Positions 38,005 to 48,591 are shown, numbered from the stretch's first letter. The stretch is DNA of 64,000 bases from JABDLO01 sp041749255 (GCA_041749255.1 JBGTBR010000064.1:62001-126000); one strand, 5' to 3'. Notes: generated from the letters alone by a model not told the origin. Made by a program: numbers and translations.

Positions 38005-39442
38005 TCATGAGGTCAATTGTTTATTAAAAAACCAAACTTTGGATATAGAGCCCCCTTTACAGGAAATAATATTCTCTGACTTATATTTTCTTGCAATTAC
38101 ATCCGATGTAGCACTGGGAATCATATTTCTTATTTTCCTTGTCATTTCATCTGCATTGGTATCCGGGTCAGAAGTGGCTTATTTTTCATTGAGCCCTAAT
38201 CATCTGCATTTACTTGAAGAAGAGACCACCGGGAGTGGAAATAGGGTATTGCTCCTCAGAAAGAAGCCCAGAAAACTATTGGCGACCATTTTGATCAGCA
38301 ATAATTTCGTAAACATAGGAATCGTCGTTGTATCCAATTTTTTACTCAGAGAACTCATAGGTGATGAAGAATTATTTAGAATGTCCGAATGGTTCAGGAA
38401 CAATATGTATCTGGAAAACCTGGTAAATGTAGAATCTTTAGCCACAGGCATTAATTTTATTTTTACTGCCATACTGATTACTTTTATATTGGTGCTTTTT
38501 GGTGAGATTTCTCCTAAAATATACGCCAATCTGAATAATCTCCGTTTTGCACGGTTTATGTCACTACCTCTGGTTTTTCTCAGTTTCATCTGCGGACCTT
38601 TGTCCAGGATTATGGTAAAGTGGTCTACCCGGTTTGAAAAAAGGATCGCTCTGGCTAGATCTAATTCCACATCCTCCACAAAAGAAGATATAGATAAAGC
38701 CATTGATCTGACTATGGGAAAAGGCGACATTATGAGTGAAGCCAGCATATTAAAAAGCATCATAAAATTTGGTGACTTGTCTGTTAAGCAAATCATGAAA
38801 TCCAGGGTAGATGTCATTGCTCTGGAGATAGAAACCACCTTTGATGAGGTGCTGAGAACTGTAAGAGATGCCGGGTATTCAAGGATACCGATATATACGG
38901 AAGATCTGGACAATATTGATGGCATTCTATACGTCAAAGATCTGGTAGGACATACAGACGAAGGCGAACAATTTAACTGGCAATCACTTATTCGCAAAAA
39001 TGTATTGTATGTGCCTGAGTTCAAAAAGATAGACGAACTGCTAAGGGAATTTCAGCAAAAAAGAAATCACCTGGCCATAGTCGTAGATGAGTATGGAGGA
39101 TGTGCCGGAATTGTCACACTCGAAGACATTATGGAAGAGGTGATTGGAGAGATCAAAGATGAATTTGACGAAGATGATGAAGTGGATTACATTCACCTTG
39201 GAGACAACAATTATATTTTTGAAGGGAAGACCCTACTGAATGATGTTTGTCGGATAATTGGTGTAAATGTAGATTATTTTGATGAGGTAAAGGGAGATGC
39301 AGATTCTTTGGCGGGAATGGTGATTGAGATGATAGGTGCCATTCCAAAACAAGAAAGGGAAATCAGAATAGAAAACATCTTGCTCAAAGTGATCAGCGTG
39401 AGCAAAAGGCGAATCGAAAAAATAAACCTTCGGGTATTATGA
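37985..39442 (+). CDS. gldE: Gliding motility protein GldE (CBS-domain membrane protein)
   Basis: A 485-residue protein: a DUF21/CNNM membrane domain with about four helices (about 40-230), a pair of CBS domains (about 265-385, ending DEYGGCAGIVTLEDI) and a CorC/HlyC transporter-associated domain at the C-terminus. Architecture alone matches the HlyC/CorC family; the place between ssb and gldD identifies GldE, needed for gliding and type IX secretion in related species. The start overlaps ssb by 20 bases; no later good start keeps the whole first helix. Confidence 0.9.
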   Translation: MTIFHSDHEVNCLLKNQTLDIEPPLQEIIFSDLYFLAITSDVALGIIFLIFLVISSALVSGSEVAYFSLSPNHLHLLEEETTGSGNRVLLLRKKPRKLLATILISNNFVNIGIVVVSNFLLRELIGDEELFRMSEWFRNNMYLENLVNVESLATGINFIFTAILITFILVLFGEISPKIYANLNNLRFARFMSLPLVFLSFICGPLSRIMVKWSTRFEKRIALARSNSTSSTKEDIDKAIDLTMGKGDIMSEASILKSIIKFGDLSVKQIMKSRVDVIALEIETTFDEVLRTVRDAGYSRIPIYTEDLDNIDGILYVKDLVGHTDEGEQFNWQSLIRKNVLYVPEFKKIDELLREFQQKRNHLAIVVDEYGGCAGIVTLEDIMEEVIGEIKDEFDEDDEVDYIHLGDNNYIFEGKTLLNDVCRIIGVNVDYFDEVKGDADSLAGMVIEMIGAIPKQEREIRIENILLKVISVSKRRIEKINLRVL

Positions 39443-40032
39443 TAGGTAGATGCATGATTTTAGGCTTCGTATTGATTTTTGTTGTGGCCTGCAACAATGA
39501 ACAGATAGTTGTACCAAAACCCAGGCAATATCCAAAAATTGTGTTTCCGGAAAAAAAGTATAAAGATTTTGATACAGATTATTGCCCGTTGTATTTTAGT
39601 TTTCCAGAATATGGAAATATTGAAAAGACAACATCTTTTTTTGAAGAGAACCCCCCTCATCCATGCTGGTTTAATGTAGAATATCCGGAATTTAATGGTA
39701 GATTGCATTGCAGTTATTACCCAATCGGTGAAGCCAAAGAGTTTGATGATTTGATCAGGGATGCCTTTCAATTTGTGGGCAAACACGATATGAAAGCCAA
39801 TTACCGGCAAGAATCGTCGATATTAAGTGATGCTGGTATAGGTGGTATACTCTTTGAAATAGACGGTCCGGTTGCTACTCCGGTTCAGTTTTTCCTTACA
39901 GATAGTACACAACACTTTTTCAGGGCTTCATTGTATTTTAGTAACAAAGTCAATCCCGATTCCATGGCACCTGTTCATGCATTTATTAAAGAGGATATTT
40001 TGGATATGATAAAGTCCTTCAGATTTGAATAA
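39439..40032 (+). CDS. gldD: Gliding motility lipoprotein GldD
   Basis: A 197-residue lipoprotein with lipobox VVAC at Cys18. PKPRQYPKIVFPEKKYKDFD, PHPCWFNVEYPEFNG and LHCSYYP are the conserved blocks of GldD, an envelope lipoprotein essential for gliding and type IX secretion in Flavobacterium. It overlaps gldE by 4 bases. Its presence fits the type IX sorting domain on the GH9 enzyme in this window. Confidence 0.93.
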   Translation: MIGRCMILGFVLIFVVACNNEQIVVPKPRQYPKIVFPEKKYKDFDTDYCPLYFSFPEYGNIEKTTSFFEENPPHPCWFNVEYPEFNGRLHCSYYPIGEAKEFDDLIRDAFQFVGKHDMKANYRQESSILSDAGIGGILFEIDGPVATPVQFFLTDSTQHFFRASLYFSNKVNPDSMAPVHAFIKEDILDMIKSFRFE

Positions 40033-40174
40033 AGATGCATGATCTTTACCTCCTGACTCAATGCAGTTTGTAATTTTATTTCCTTTAAAATATTCTACGA
40101 TCTATCCTGACACTATATGAGTACGGGAAGGAGGGGTTTTATACCATGTTATCAAGCCGTAAACTTTTGTAGAA

Positions 40175-42964
40175 TTAGTGCGCTTCCAGCCAATTATTTC
40201 CCAGTCCCATACCTACCAAAATAGGAACTTTTAAACCGGGAATAGCATTTTTCATTTCGTGTTCAATGATGGGTTTGAGCCTTTCGAGCTCATCGCGATG
40301 CATATCAAAAACCAATTCATCATGAACCTGAAGGATCATTTTCGATCGGTAATTTTCATTTTTTAAAATACGATGGATTTTGATCATGGCTATTTTAATC
40401 ATATCCGCTGCTGAGCCTTGCACCGGAGTATTGATTGCCATTCTTTCGGCATTGGATCTCATCAAGCCTGATCGGGAATTGATATCTCTAAGGCTTCGTC
40501 TCCTTCCCAGCAAGGTCATCACATATCCATTTTTTCTGGCAAATTCCACCGTTTCATCCATGAAGGTTTTAAGCCCTTTGAATTGAGCAAAATACTGATC
40601 TATCAAGTCCCTGGCTTCTGTTCTTTTGATTCCCAATTGACGGGAAAGATTGGTGGCTCCGGCTCCGTATGTAATACTGAAATTAACGGTTTTGGCATTT
40701 CTTCTCTGTTCGGGGTTCACTTCATCATAGGGTACTCCATATACACTGGCAGCGGTTGCTCTGTGAAAGTCATTACCGGCGATAAAAGCATTCATCATCA
40801 CTTCGTCTTTGCTCATTTCTGCTATAAGTCGTAATTCTATTTGAGAATAATCGGCTGCTAATAATATGTATTCCTCATTTCTGGGTTCAAAAGCTTTGCG
40901 TATTTCCCTGCCGGCTTCATCTTTAATGGGAATATTCTGAAGATTTGGATTTTCAGAACTCAACCTTCCCGTGGCTGCCCTTGCCTGGTTAAAATGACTG
41001 TGAACCCTTTTTGTTTTTGGGTTGACCATCACCGGCAAAGCATCTACATAAGTCGATTTAAGTTTTGAGTATTTTCTGTGTTCAAGTATTTGGTTGACAA
41101 TGGGATGGTCATTGGACAGCTCTGTAAGTTTGTCTACATCGGTCGAGTATTGCCCAGAAGAAGTCCTTTTCCAGGGGTAGGGTATTCTCATTCTTTCAAA
41201 CAGCACTTCTCCCACCTGCTTGGGAGATCCAATATTAAAATCGGTACCTGCTGTAATGAATATCTTTCTTTCTGTTTCATAGATCATCTTTTCTAACTCT
41301 TTGGAATACGCTTCCAGAAAATCCGGGTTGATACGTACACCTTCAAATTCCATGTCAGTTAGAACAGCAATGAGAGGCTCATCAATGTCTGCATAAACCT
41401 TTTCCATTTTATTATCTTTCAGCAAGGTACGCATGGAAGGTGCAAGTTGGAGTGTTATGTCAGCATCTTCTCCTGCGTATTCCTTGACCCTGGCTTGATC
41501 GACATCTCTCATAGTAAGTTGATTTCTCCCTTTTCTGCCTATAAGGTCTTCGATGGGTACCATTTTATAACCGAGGTAAGATTCTGCCAGATAGTTGAGG
41601 TTGTGACGCAGATCAGGCTCACAAAGATAATGGGCAATCATGGTATCAAATAACGGTCCCTGCAAATCCACACCATACCATTTCATGACAAGTGCGTCGT
41701 ACTTAATGTTTTGACCTATAAGGGTAATGTGATTATCTTCTAAAATAGGCTTAAACTGATCGACAATTTTCTGGGTTTCACTCTGGTCTTCCGGACAGGG
41801 AATGTAATACGCCTCATGAGGTTTTACCGAAAATACCAATCCAACCAATTCTGCATTATTGGCATCCAAGCCTGTGGTTTCTGTATCAAATGCGATCTCC
41901 TTGTTTTCTTTTAGGGTTTTGACTAGTTTTTCTCTTTTTTCGTGTGAGTCTACAAAGTGATAGATATGATCGACGTTGCCTATATTATGTCCCGCTACGG
42001 CATACGTGTTAGCTGGAGTAGTGATAGTGGGTTCAGATGAAGGTTCATTGTCAAATAATGAGGTTTGTTTTCCGATTTCCTGCTGAGGCTGAGTGCCCAG
42101 TATCTGATGAGCAAGAGTGCGGAATTCCAACTCTATAAATATTTCTTTCAACACATCCTTATCCATTGGGTCTATTCTGAAATGGGTGGCATTAAATTGT
42201 ATTGGCACTTCCGTATTTATGGTTGCCAACTGCTTGGATAACAATGCCTGATCGGCAAAAGTGACCACATTTTCCCTTTGTTTTCCTTTTAGTTTGTCGG
42301 CATTTTCTATTACAGATTCTACAGATCCAAATTGCTTTAGAAGGGTAGAAGCGGTTTTAGGGCCTATTCCGGGGATACCCGGAATGTTATCAACGCTATC
42401 CCCTTGCATTCCGAGCATGTCAATAACCTGACTTACATTGTCGATTCCCCAGGTCTCTGTGATTTCTTTTTCTCCAAGTATTTCGATACCATTGCCTTGT
42501 CGGGAAGGTTTATACATAAAAATGGAAGGAGTAACCAATTGGCCGAAATCTTTGTCCGGAGTTACCATAAATACCGTAAAACCTTCATTGGCTGCCTGCC
42601 TGGCCAGGGTTCCTATTACATCATCTGCCTCAAAATCAGGTACCTCCAGGATAGGTATTTTGAATCCATCCAAAATCTTCTTAATATAAGGTATGGCAAT
42701 GCCAATATCTTCGGGTTGAGCTTCACGGTTAGCTTTGTATGCGGGAAAATACTGATGTCTGAACGTATCACCTGGCGGATCAAACGCCACAGCAATATGG
42801 GTTGGTTTTTGATTGGAGATTAAATCCCATAGTGTTCTTACAAATCCAGTTATGGCTGAGGTATTGACTCCTTTCGAATTGATAAGGGGGCGTGCAATAA
42901 ATGCAAAATGAGCCCTGTAGATCAAAGCGTGACCATCCAGGAGAAATAGTTTTTTTTCAGACAT
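40175..42964 (-). CDS. polA: DNA polymerase I
   Basis: A 929-residue three-domain polymerase. The 5'-3' exonuclease domain (about 1-290) begins LFLLDGHALIYRAHF. The 3'-5' proofreading domain is intact, with FDTETTGLD, GQNIKYD and YAGEDADITLQL carrying the acidic residues. The polymerase domain has motif A DYSQIELRLIAEMS, motif B RRNAKTVNFSITYG and motif C QVHDELVF. All catalytic residues are seen, so it is a full proofreading enzyme. Confidence 0.97.
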   Translation of the reverse strand: MSEKKLFLLDGHALIYRAHFAFIARPLINSKGVNTSAITGFVRTLWDLISNQKPTHIAVAFDPPGDTFRHQYFPAYKANREAQPEDIGIAIPYIKKILDGFKIPILEVPDFEADDVIGTLARQAANEGFTVFMVTPDKDFGQLVTPSIFMYKPSRQGNGIEILGEKEITETWGIDNVSQVIDMLGMQGDSVDNIPGIPGIGPKTASTLLKQFGSVESVIENADKLKGKQRENVVTFADQALLSKQLATINTEVPIQFNATHFRIDPMDKDVLKEIFIELEFRTLAHQILGTQPQQEIGKQTSLFDNEPSSEPTITTPANTYAVAGHNIGNVDHIYHFVDSHEKREKLVKTLKENKEIAFDTETTGLDANNAELVGLVFSVKPHEAYYIPCPEDQSETQKIVDQFKPILEDNHITLIGQNIKYDALVMKWYGVDLQGPLFDTMIAHYLCEPDLRHNLNYLAESYLGYKMVPIEDLIGRKGRNQLTMRDVDQARVKEYAGEDADITLQLAPSMRTLLKDNKMEKVYADIDEPLIAVLTDMEFEGVRINPDFLEAYSKELEKMIYETERKIFITAGTDFNIGSPKQVGEVLFERMRIPYPWKRTSSGQYSTDVDKLTELSNDHPIVNQILEHRKYSKLKSTYVDALPVMVNPKTKRVHSHFNQARAATGRLSSENPNLQNIPIKDEAGREIRKAFEPRNEEYILLAADYSQIELRLIAEMSKDEVMMNAFIAGNDFHRATAASVYGVPYDEVNPEQRRNAKTVNFSITYGAGATNLSRQLGIKRTEARDLIDQYFAQFKGLKTFMDETVEFARKNGYVMTLLGRRRSLRDINSRSGLMRSNAERMAINTPVQGSAADMIKIAMIKIHRILKNENYRSKMILQVHDELVFDMHRDELERLKPIIEHEMKNAIPGLKVPILVGMGLGNNWLEAH

Positions 42965-43043
42965 GCGTTAAAAGCTTTTTTGTAACATATTAATAGTTGA
43001 TTTGACACACCTGTCAATAAAGAATCCGCAACAAATTTTAATT

Positions 43044-44372
43044 TTAATATTTCCAACCATTTTGATAATGAACCGATAGCATTTCATTGGCTTTTCCATC
43101 TTTCCCAAAATTTAAGGACTCTGGGTGCCAATATATCTTATTTCCTGATTTCATGGCAATGTTTCCCATGTGGGCATTTATGGCTGCCAGACTTCCACTT
43201 TCAATACCGCAATGCAGTTTAGAAGCATCATTGGCTTTAATGGCATCGATAAAATTGGAAGTATGCGCATCCAGATAGTTGTCCTTTCTGGATTGGTACG
43301 GAATGGCTTCCATTTTATACAGCGTCATTTCGTCCACGTTTTCCTTTTCAGGAATAATTTCCCAACCTTGTCTGTATAGCACGAGGGTGCCTTTATTACC
43401 TACAAAGGCAATACCTTCTGATTTTCCGTAATTACCACCATCGATACCCAGGGCATGCTCCCACAACATATTAAAATCATCGTATTCGAATACAGCCTGC
43501 ATGGTATCAGGGGTCTCAGATGCATCATCGCTATAGGCAAATTTTCCACCTGAAGCTATGACTGATTTGGGAGTAGTGGCTTTCATTCCCAAAAGAGCTA
43601 TATCGATTTCATGCACTCCCCAGTCGGTCATTAACCCTCCGGCATAGTCCCAAAACCATCTAAAAGTAAAGTGAAATCTATTTTCATTGAAAGGTCTTTT
43701 TGGAGCAGGTCCCAACCACATATCGTAATCTACTCCTGGTGGTACAGGGGCATCCGGTTTAATAGGCACGGGTTTCATCCAGCCCTGATAAGCCCAGGTT
43801 TTGACGAGTCTCACTTTGCCCAACTTTCCAGACTGAAGGAAATCCAGGGCATTCCGGTAGTGACTTCCTGATCTCTGCCATTGGCCTACCTGTATGAGTT
43901 TTGAAGAATTTCTGGCCGCCTTCACCATATCGTAACATTCTCCGATCGAATTGGCCAAGGGTTTTTCAACGTAAATATGCTTTCCAGCCTGTAACGCTGT
44001 GATGGTCATGATGGTATGCCAGTGGTCAGGCGTACCGATCACAACAGCATCGATGTCTTTATCCTCCAGGAGTTTGCGGAAATCTTTATACTTTTTGGGG
44101 ATTTGTCCTGTGATCTCTTCTGCATCTTTACACCTACTGTCTAAAACAGCCTGGTCAACATCGCATAAAGCCACACAATCCACCTCACTGAGCCTCAACA
44201 GTGACCTCATATTAGACCAACCCATACCTTTACAACCAATAACGCCAAGCCGTATCTTATCAGAAGGGGATATCGTAGTGCGATAAAATTGTTGGCTATG
44301 GAGATATGGTGTAAAACCCACTGATGCCATAACGATGGAAGCATTTTTGATAAATTTTCTACGTGTATGCAT
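43044..44372 (-). CDS. Gfo/Idh/MocA-family oxidoreductase, Tat-exported
   Basis: A 442-residue protein. The start is placed at MHTRRKFIKNA because this gives a twin-arginine signal (TRRKFIKN) and a mature N-terminus of usual length; a longer frame opens 17 codons earlier. The Rossmann domain shows IGCKGMGW, and IYVEKPLAN is the EKP motif for nicotinamide cofactor and catalysis. The C-terminal domain has FRWFWDYAGGLMTDWGVHEIDIAL. Tat-secreted members of this family in Bacteroidota act on sugars and some are glycosidases that use NAD. Substrate is unknown. The gene lies 79 bases upstream of polA on the same strand. Confidence 0.93.
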   Translation of the reverse strand: MHTRRKFIKNASIVMASVGFTPYLHSQQFYRTTISPSDKIRLGVIGCKGMGWSNMRSLLRLSEVDCVALCDVDQAVLDSRCKDAEEITGQIPKKYKDFRKLLEDKDIDAVVIGTPDHWHTIMTITALQAGKHIYVEKPLANSIGECYDMVKAARNSSKLIQVGQWQRSGSHYRNALDFLQSGKLGKVRLVKTWAYQGWMKPVPIKPDAPVPPGVDYDMWLGPAPKRPFNENRFHFTFRWFWDYAGGLMTDWGVHEIDIALLGMKATTPKSVIASGGKFAYSDDASETPDTMQAVFEYDDFNMLWEHALGIDGGNYGKSEGIAFVGNKGTLVLYRQGWEIIPEKENVDEMTLYKMEAIPYQSRKDNYLDAHTSNFIDAIKANDASKLHCGIESGSLAAINAHMGNIAMKSGNKIYWHPESLNFGKDGKANEMLSVHYQNGWKY

Positions 44373-44823
44373 AGGATAAAATTTTGGTTTAAAGATAGTA
44401 ATGCTTTTTAAGTTAGTAAGCATTACACATTAATATGTTCTTTCTAAAAAAGTCTGAATCTAAAAAATGTGTCGGTTATTTTTTAGTCTAATATGCAATC
44501 TCCCACCAAAAACCAACTTTAGCTCGGCTTCAATTTAATCTACTTTTATTCATAAACATACTCTTTGTAGTTACTTTAGAATTTGATACATATAAAACTG
44601 GAAATATGTTGCTGGGCTATTTTATGGATAACTGCTAGGATAAGATTGATTTTTAGTCAATAGTCATTATTATTCTTGTCAAAAAGACATATATTCCCTC
44701 TATTTAGCGCCAAAAAGTCAGTATAGCATGAGTGGATTATTATTTGATATAAAAACAGAAAGATGAAACTGGGATTAAACCGGAATTTATTATTTTTAGA
44801 AGCAACAAGCAAAAAATCATAAC
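44373..44823. other. Divergent intergenic region before clpB
   Basis: 451 AT-rich bases between the oxidoreductase start (minus strand) and clpB (plus strand). I saw no CIRCE-type heat-shock inverted repeat and no clear consensus promoter. Confidence 0.5.
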
Positions 44824-47562
44824 ATGACGTACGATAATTTCACTATAAAAGCTCAGGAAGCCATATTGAAGGCACAACAGACGGCCGGAAACCTGGAACA
44901 ACAGGGAGTAGACTCTGTACACCTTCTCAGAGGTATTATTGATACAGATGAAAAACTCACGGAATTTCTCTTTCAGAAAATAGGTGTTAACATGGCTATT
45001 CTGAAAAGAGAGATTAACAGGGAGTTGGAAAAATATCCTAGGGTAACAGGTGCAGACAAACAGTTTCTTACCAACGATGCCAATAAAGCACTTGCTGCAG
45101 CTAAAAAATTGTTGAAGGAATTCGGAGATGAATTTATTTCACTGGAGCTTATCATTATGGGTATTTTAAAAGGCACGGATAAAGCTTCAAAAATATTGAA
45201 GGAACAAGGTGTTAATTCTACCGATCTGAAAAATGCCATTCTTGAATTGAGAAAAGGCAGGACTATTACTGATCAAAGCACCGAAAATCAATATAATTCT
45301 CTTAAAAAATTTGCCATTAATCTCAATGAGAAAGCTGAAGCCGGCGAACTTGACCCTATTATAGGGCGCGATGATGAGATAAGAAGGATATTGCATATTC
45401 TTTCCAGAAGAAAGAAAAACAACCCCATCATTGTAGGTGAGCCCGGTGTTGGAAAAACTGCCATAGTGGAGGGTATTGCCTGGCGTATCATCAAACAGGA
45501 TGTACCCGAAAATCTTCAATCCAAACAAATACATGCACTCGATATTGCCGCATTGATAGCTGGGGCCAAATATAAAGGTGAATTTGAAGAAAGGCTAAAA
45601 GCGGTTATCAAGGAAGTAAAGGACGCGGATGGCCAAATCATTTTATTTATCGATGAGATACACACTCTTATAGGTGCAGGAGGAGGTCAGGGAGCTATGG
45701 ATGCAGCAAATATTCTAAAACCTGCTTTGGCAAGGGGAGAACTTCGAACGATAGGTGCTACTACATTTGATGAATATCAGAAATATTTTGAACAAGACAA
45801 AGCTTTAGCGAGGAGATTTCAAACCGTATTTATCGATGAGCCTTCTGTAGAAGATACCATATCTATACTGAGGGGTATTCAGGACAAATATGAAGTGTAT
45901 CATAAAATGGAGATCCTGGATGAAGCATTGATTGCAGCAGCTGAACTTTCGCACCGCTATATCACAGAAAGAAAACTTCCCGACAAAGCCATCGACTTGA
46001 TTGATGAAGCTGCTGCAAAATTAAGACTGGAACTCGATTCTGTACCTGAAGCCGTGGATGAATTGCAAAGACGTGTACGTCAACTCGAAATTGAGAGAGA
46101 GCACATTAAGAGGGAAAAAGAGGATAAAAAACTCAAAATAGTCAATGAGCAAATAGCCAATGCCAAGGAGAAACTCGATTCCATTACCGCTGCCTGGAAA
46201 AGCGAAAAGGAAATCGTGGACACCATTCAAAACATCAAGAAGGAAATCGAGGCACTGGAGCACGAAGCAGAAGTAGCAGAAAGGGAAAGCAATTATGAAA
46301 AAGTGGCCCGAATTCGATATGGGGCACTAAAAGAAAAAGGGGCAATGCTGAAAGCTGCTGAAGAAAAACTCAGCCAGCTGCCGGAAGAAAACAGATTTAC
46401 CAATGAGGAAGTAACCGCCAATGATATTGCCGAAGTGGTTGCCAAATGGACAGGCATTCCGGTGAGTAAAATGATGCAAAGCGATAAGGACAAGTTAATC
46501 ACTCTAGAGGACGAAATCGGTAAGAGAGTGATCGGTCAAAAAGAAGCGGTCAAAGCTGTAGCCGATGCAGTAAGGAGAAGCCGGGCTGGACTATCTGACC
46601 CCAACAGGCCGATTGGATCTTTTATATTTCTTGGACCTACCGGAGTGGGCAAGACAGAACTTGGGAAGGCATTGGCTGAAGTGTTATTCGACGACGAAAA
46701 TGCGATTACCCGTATCGATATGAGCGAATATCAGGAGAGGCACGCTGTATCCCGATTGGTAGGTGCGCCTCCTGGTTATGTGGGATATGATGAAGGCGGG
46801 CAACTCACAGAAGCAGTAAGACGACGGCCATATTCTATTATACTTATGGATGAAATAGAAAAGGCGCATCCCGACACTTTTAATGTATTGCTTCAGGTTC
46901 TGGATGATGGAAGATTGACGGACAATAAAGGTCGGATTGCCAATTTTAAAAACACCATTATCATTATGACATCCAATATGGGTGCAGAGAATATTCTTGA
47001 AAATTTTGAAGATCTTGCCGAGGTGGGAGATCAGCACAGGGCTGAAATTTTAGAAACGACAAAAATGGAAGTTTTTGAAATGCTAAAAAACAATCTTAGA
47101 CCGGAATTCCTCAACAGGATCGACGAAAGATTGATGTTTTTGCCTTTGACAAAAGAAGAAATCAAGCAAATCGCTGTTTTGATGCTCAAAAAGCTGGAAA
47201 GTAAATTGTTCCGTCAGGAAATAGGATTTCAGTTATCAGATAAAGCACTTGACTTGTTAGCAGATCTGGGTTATGACCCTCAATTTGGTGCAAGGCCTAT
47301 GAAAAGGGTTATTCAAAAAGAGATTGTCAACGAGATGGCCAAATTGTTACTGACGGGTCAGTTTTTAGCTGGTGATAAAATCTGGGTAGGAACAGATGCT
47401 AAAGGATTTACATTTGGTAAAAATCCGGCTGAAGGTGAAGAATATCCTGAACAAGTAATAAACAATGGACAAAAGACAAAAGATCTTCACGAATTAAAAA
47501 AGGCTACCAAAGACCTCGAAAACCTGATTCAGAATATTGAAGAAGAAGATGAGGATGAGTAG
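44824..47562 (+). CDS. clpB: ATP-dependent chaperone ClpB
   Basis: A 912-residue disaggregase. The N domain carries two Clp_N repeats (YDNFTIKAQEAILKAQQTA). The first AAA+ module has Walker A GEPGVGKT near 205, then a long coiled-coil M domain (about 405-530, ERESNYEKVARIRYG) which separates ClpB from ClpA; the second AAA+ module has GPTGVGKT near 603 and ends with a D2-small domain. No ClpP-binding loop is apparent. The C-terminal 40 residues are Lys/Glu-rich and slightly longer than usual. Confidence 0.96.
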   Translation: MTYDNFTIKAQEAILKAQQTAGNLEQQGVDSVHLLRGIIDTDEKLTEFLFQKIGVNMAILKREINRELEKYPRVTGADKQFLTNDANKALAAAKKLLKEFGDEFISLELIIMGILKGTDKASKILKEQGVNSTDLKNAILELRKGRTITDQSTENQYNSLKKFAINLNEKAEAGELDPIIGRDDEIRRILHILSRRKKNNPIIVGEPGVGKTAIVEGIAWRIIKQDVPENLQSKQIHALDIAALIAGAKYKGEFEERLKAVIKEVKDADGQIILFIDEIHTLIGAGGGQGAMDAANILKPALARGELRTIGATTFDEYQKYFEQDKALARRFQTVFIDEPSVEDTISILRGIQDKYEVYHKMEILDEALIAAAELSHRYITERKLPDKAIDLIDEAAAKLRLELDSVPEAVDELQRRVRQLEIEREHIKREKEDKKLKIVNEQIANAKEKLDSITAAWKSEKEIVDTIQNIKKEIEALEHEAEVAERESNYEKVARIRYGALKEKGAMLKAAEEKLSQLPEENRFTNEEVTANDIAEVVAKWTGIPVSKMMQSDKDKLITLEDEIGKRVIGQKEAVKAVADAVRRSRAGLSDPNRPIGSFIFLGPTGVGKTELGKALAEVLFDDENAITRIDMSEYQERHAVSRLVGAPPGYVGYDEGGQLTEAVRRRPYSIILMDEIEKAHPDTFNVLLQVLDDGRLTDNKGRIANFKNTIIIMTSNMGAENILENFEDLAEVGDQHRAEILETTKMEVFEMLKNNLRPEFLNRIDERLMFLPLTKEEIKQIAVLMLKKLESKLFRQEIGFQLSDKALDLLADLGYDPQFGARPMKRVIQKEIVNEMAKLLLTGQFLAGDKIWVGTDAKGFTFGKNPAEGEEYPEQVINNGQKTKDLHELKKATKDLENLIQNIEEEDEDE

Positions 47563-47710
47563 CTATTTTCTTTGAATTTGAGGAGGTGGAAATATTGGCT
47601 GAAATAACGTACTAACCGGAAGAGTATTGGCTTGGTTAATAATGACAAATTGGGTTTAATAGAAAATAGTAATGACTCTATTTTCACAAATATTATTTTC
47701 TGAAGCAGAA

Positions 47711-47757
47711 TTATAATTATAAACGACCTATTGCAATTATTTTTACGTTATAATTGC
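47711..47757. repeat. Two AT-rich palindromes upstream of the 199-residue membrane protein
   Basis: TTATAATTATAA at 47711-47722 is a perfect 12-base palindrome; GCAATTAT at 47733-47740 and ATAATTGC at 47750-47757 form a perfect 8-base inverted repeat with a 9-base spacer, 31 bases before the next start codon. Candidate operator or hairpin; low GC makes chance possible. Confidence 0.4.
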
Positions 47758-47788
47758 TATATTATAGTTTTTTTCAATATATTGTTGA

Positions 47789-48388
47789 ATGGGAAAGCCT
47801 GTAGAAAGACCTGACATATTACACAAATACAGTAAACTCATCGAGGATGTTACGGGTAATGATCAGCCATATGACAATGAATTAGTTCGTATCTACGATT
47901 TACTTGCTGACCAAAAAATGAGGTTTTACCTGAATGAATTATTAATGGTCTTGGCCGTAGTGGTACTGGCCTCTACTATGGTTTTTGTTTGGGTAACAGG
48001 AATGTATTGGGGTCTTACCTTACCTTTTTTTTATTTTTCATTTTGGTATATTTATCACTATGACATTAAATTGTCAATGGAGTCAATAGCAGACAAAGAT
48101 GTACTTCCTGATGATTTTCAATTAATGATCAATGAACTGAGAAAGGCGAGAGATATCAGAAGAAAAAGGCTTTTTTTCACACTTTTTGCCTATGTCACTT
48201 TTATTACCATTGTACTGACCATGACAGGTTTCGCCTTTTTTGGAGAGAATATGTCACTGATGGTAATTTTAATAACAGCTTTAGTTCTGTCTTCTGCTTT
48301 TAATTACATAATGTTCAGGAAAGAAGTGATTCATTTCCGGCATGTAAATCAAATGTTTCAAAAAGCGATGAATCAGCAGGCACAATAA
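47789..48388 (+). CDS. Membrane protein with four predicted helices, unknown function
   Basis: A 199-residue protein. Residues about 1-45 are soluble, then two helices (about 49-69 and 73-91), a charged cytoplasmic-looking linker with MINELRKARDIRRKRL, two more helices (about 131-150 and 153-172) and a short tail. No family recognised. Its stop overlaps the convergent small gene by 16 bases. Confidence 0.75.
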   Translation: MGKPVERPDILHKYSKLIEDVTGNDQPYDNELVRIYDLLADQKMRFYLNELLMVLAVVVLASTMVFVWVTGMYWGLTLPFFYFSFWYIYHYDIKLSMESIADKDVLPDDFQLMINELRKARDIRRKRLFFTLFAYVTFITIVLTMTGFAFFGENMSLMVILITALVLSSAFNYIMFRKEVIHFRHVNQMFQKAMNQQAQ

Positions 48389-48591
48389 TACCAGAGATGC
48401 AATTCACGACTTATCTCACGAATATGAGATAAAATGGCTTCCTGACCTTCTATGGTTAAAGTGCCTTCCTCAAGTTGGAAATCAATAATATGTGAATCCT
48501 GTACAAGTTGATAGGCAAGTGAAAATTGTTCTAACTCGTGAATAATAGAAGTCAGTTTTTCGTTGGGATTTTTATATCTGATTACCAACAT
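48373..48591 (-). CDS. Small conserved-looking protein of unknown function
   Basis: A 72-residue protein, no signal or membrane helix. The predicted alternation of helix and strand (HELEQFSLAYQLV, DFQLEEGTLTIEGQEAI, HIREISREL) resembles the N-terminal half of a thioredoxin-like fold, and it ends with CAC. This is pattern reading, not an assignment. It is convergent with the membrane protein gene and 19 bases downstream of the DUF1232 gene on its own strand, so it probably shares that transcript. Confidence 0.55.
   Translation of the reverse strand: MLVIRYKNPNEKLTSIIHELEQFSLAYQLVQDSHIIDFQLEEGTLTIEGQEAILSHIREISRELHLWYYCAC

Noticed and set aside
44373..44823. CIRCE or other heat-shock operator before clpB
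   Set aside because: No TTAGCACTC-type inverted repeat was found.
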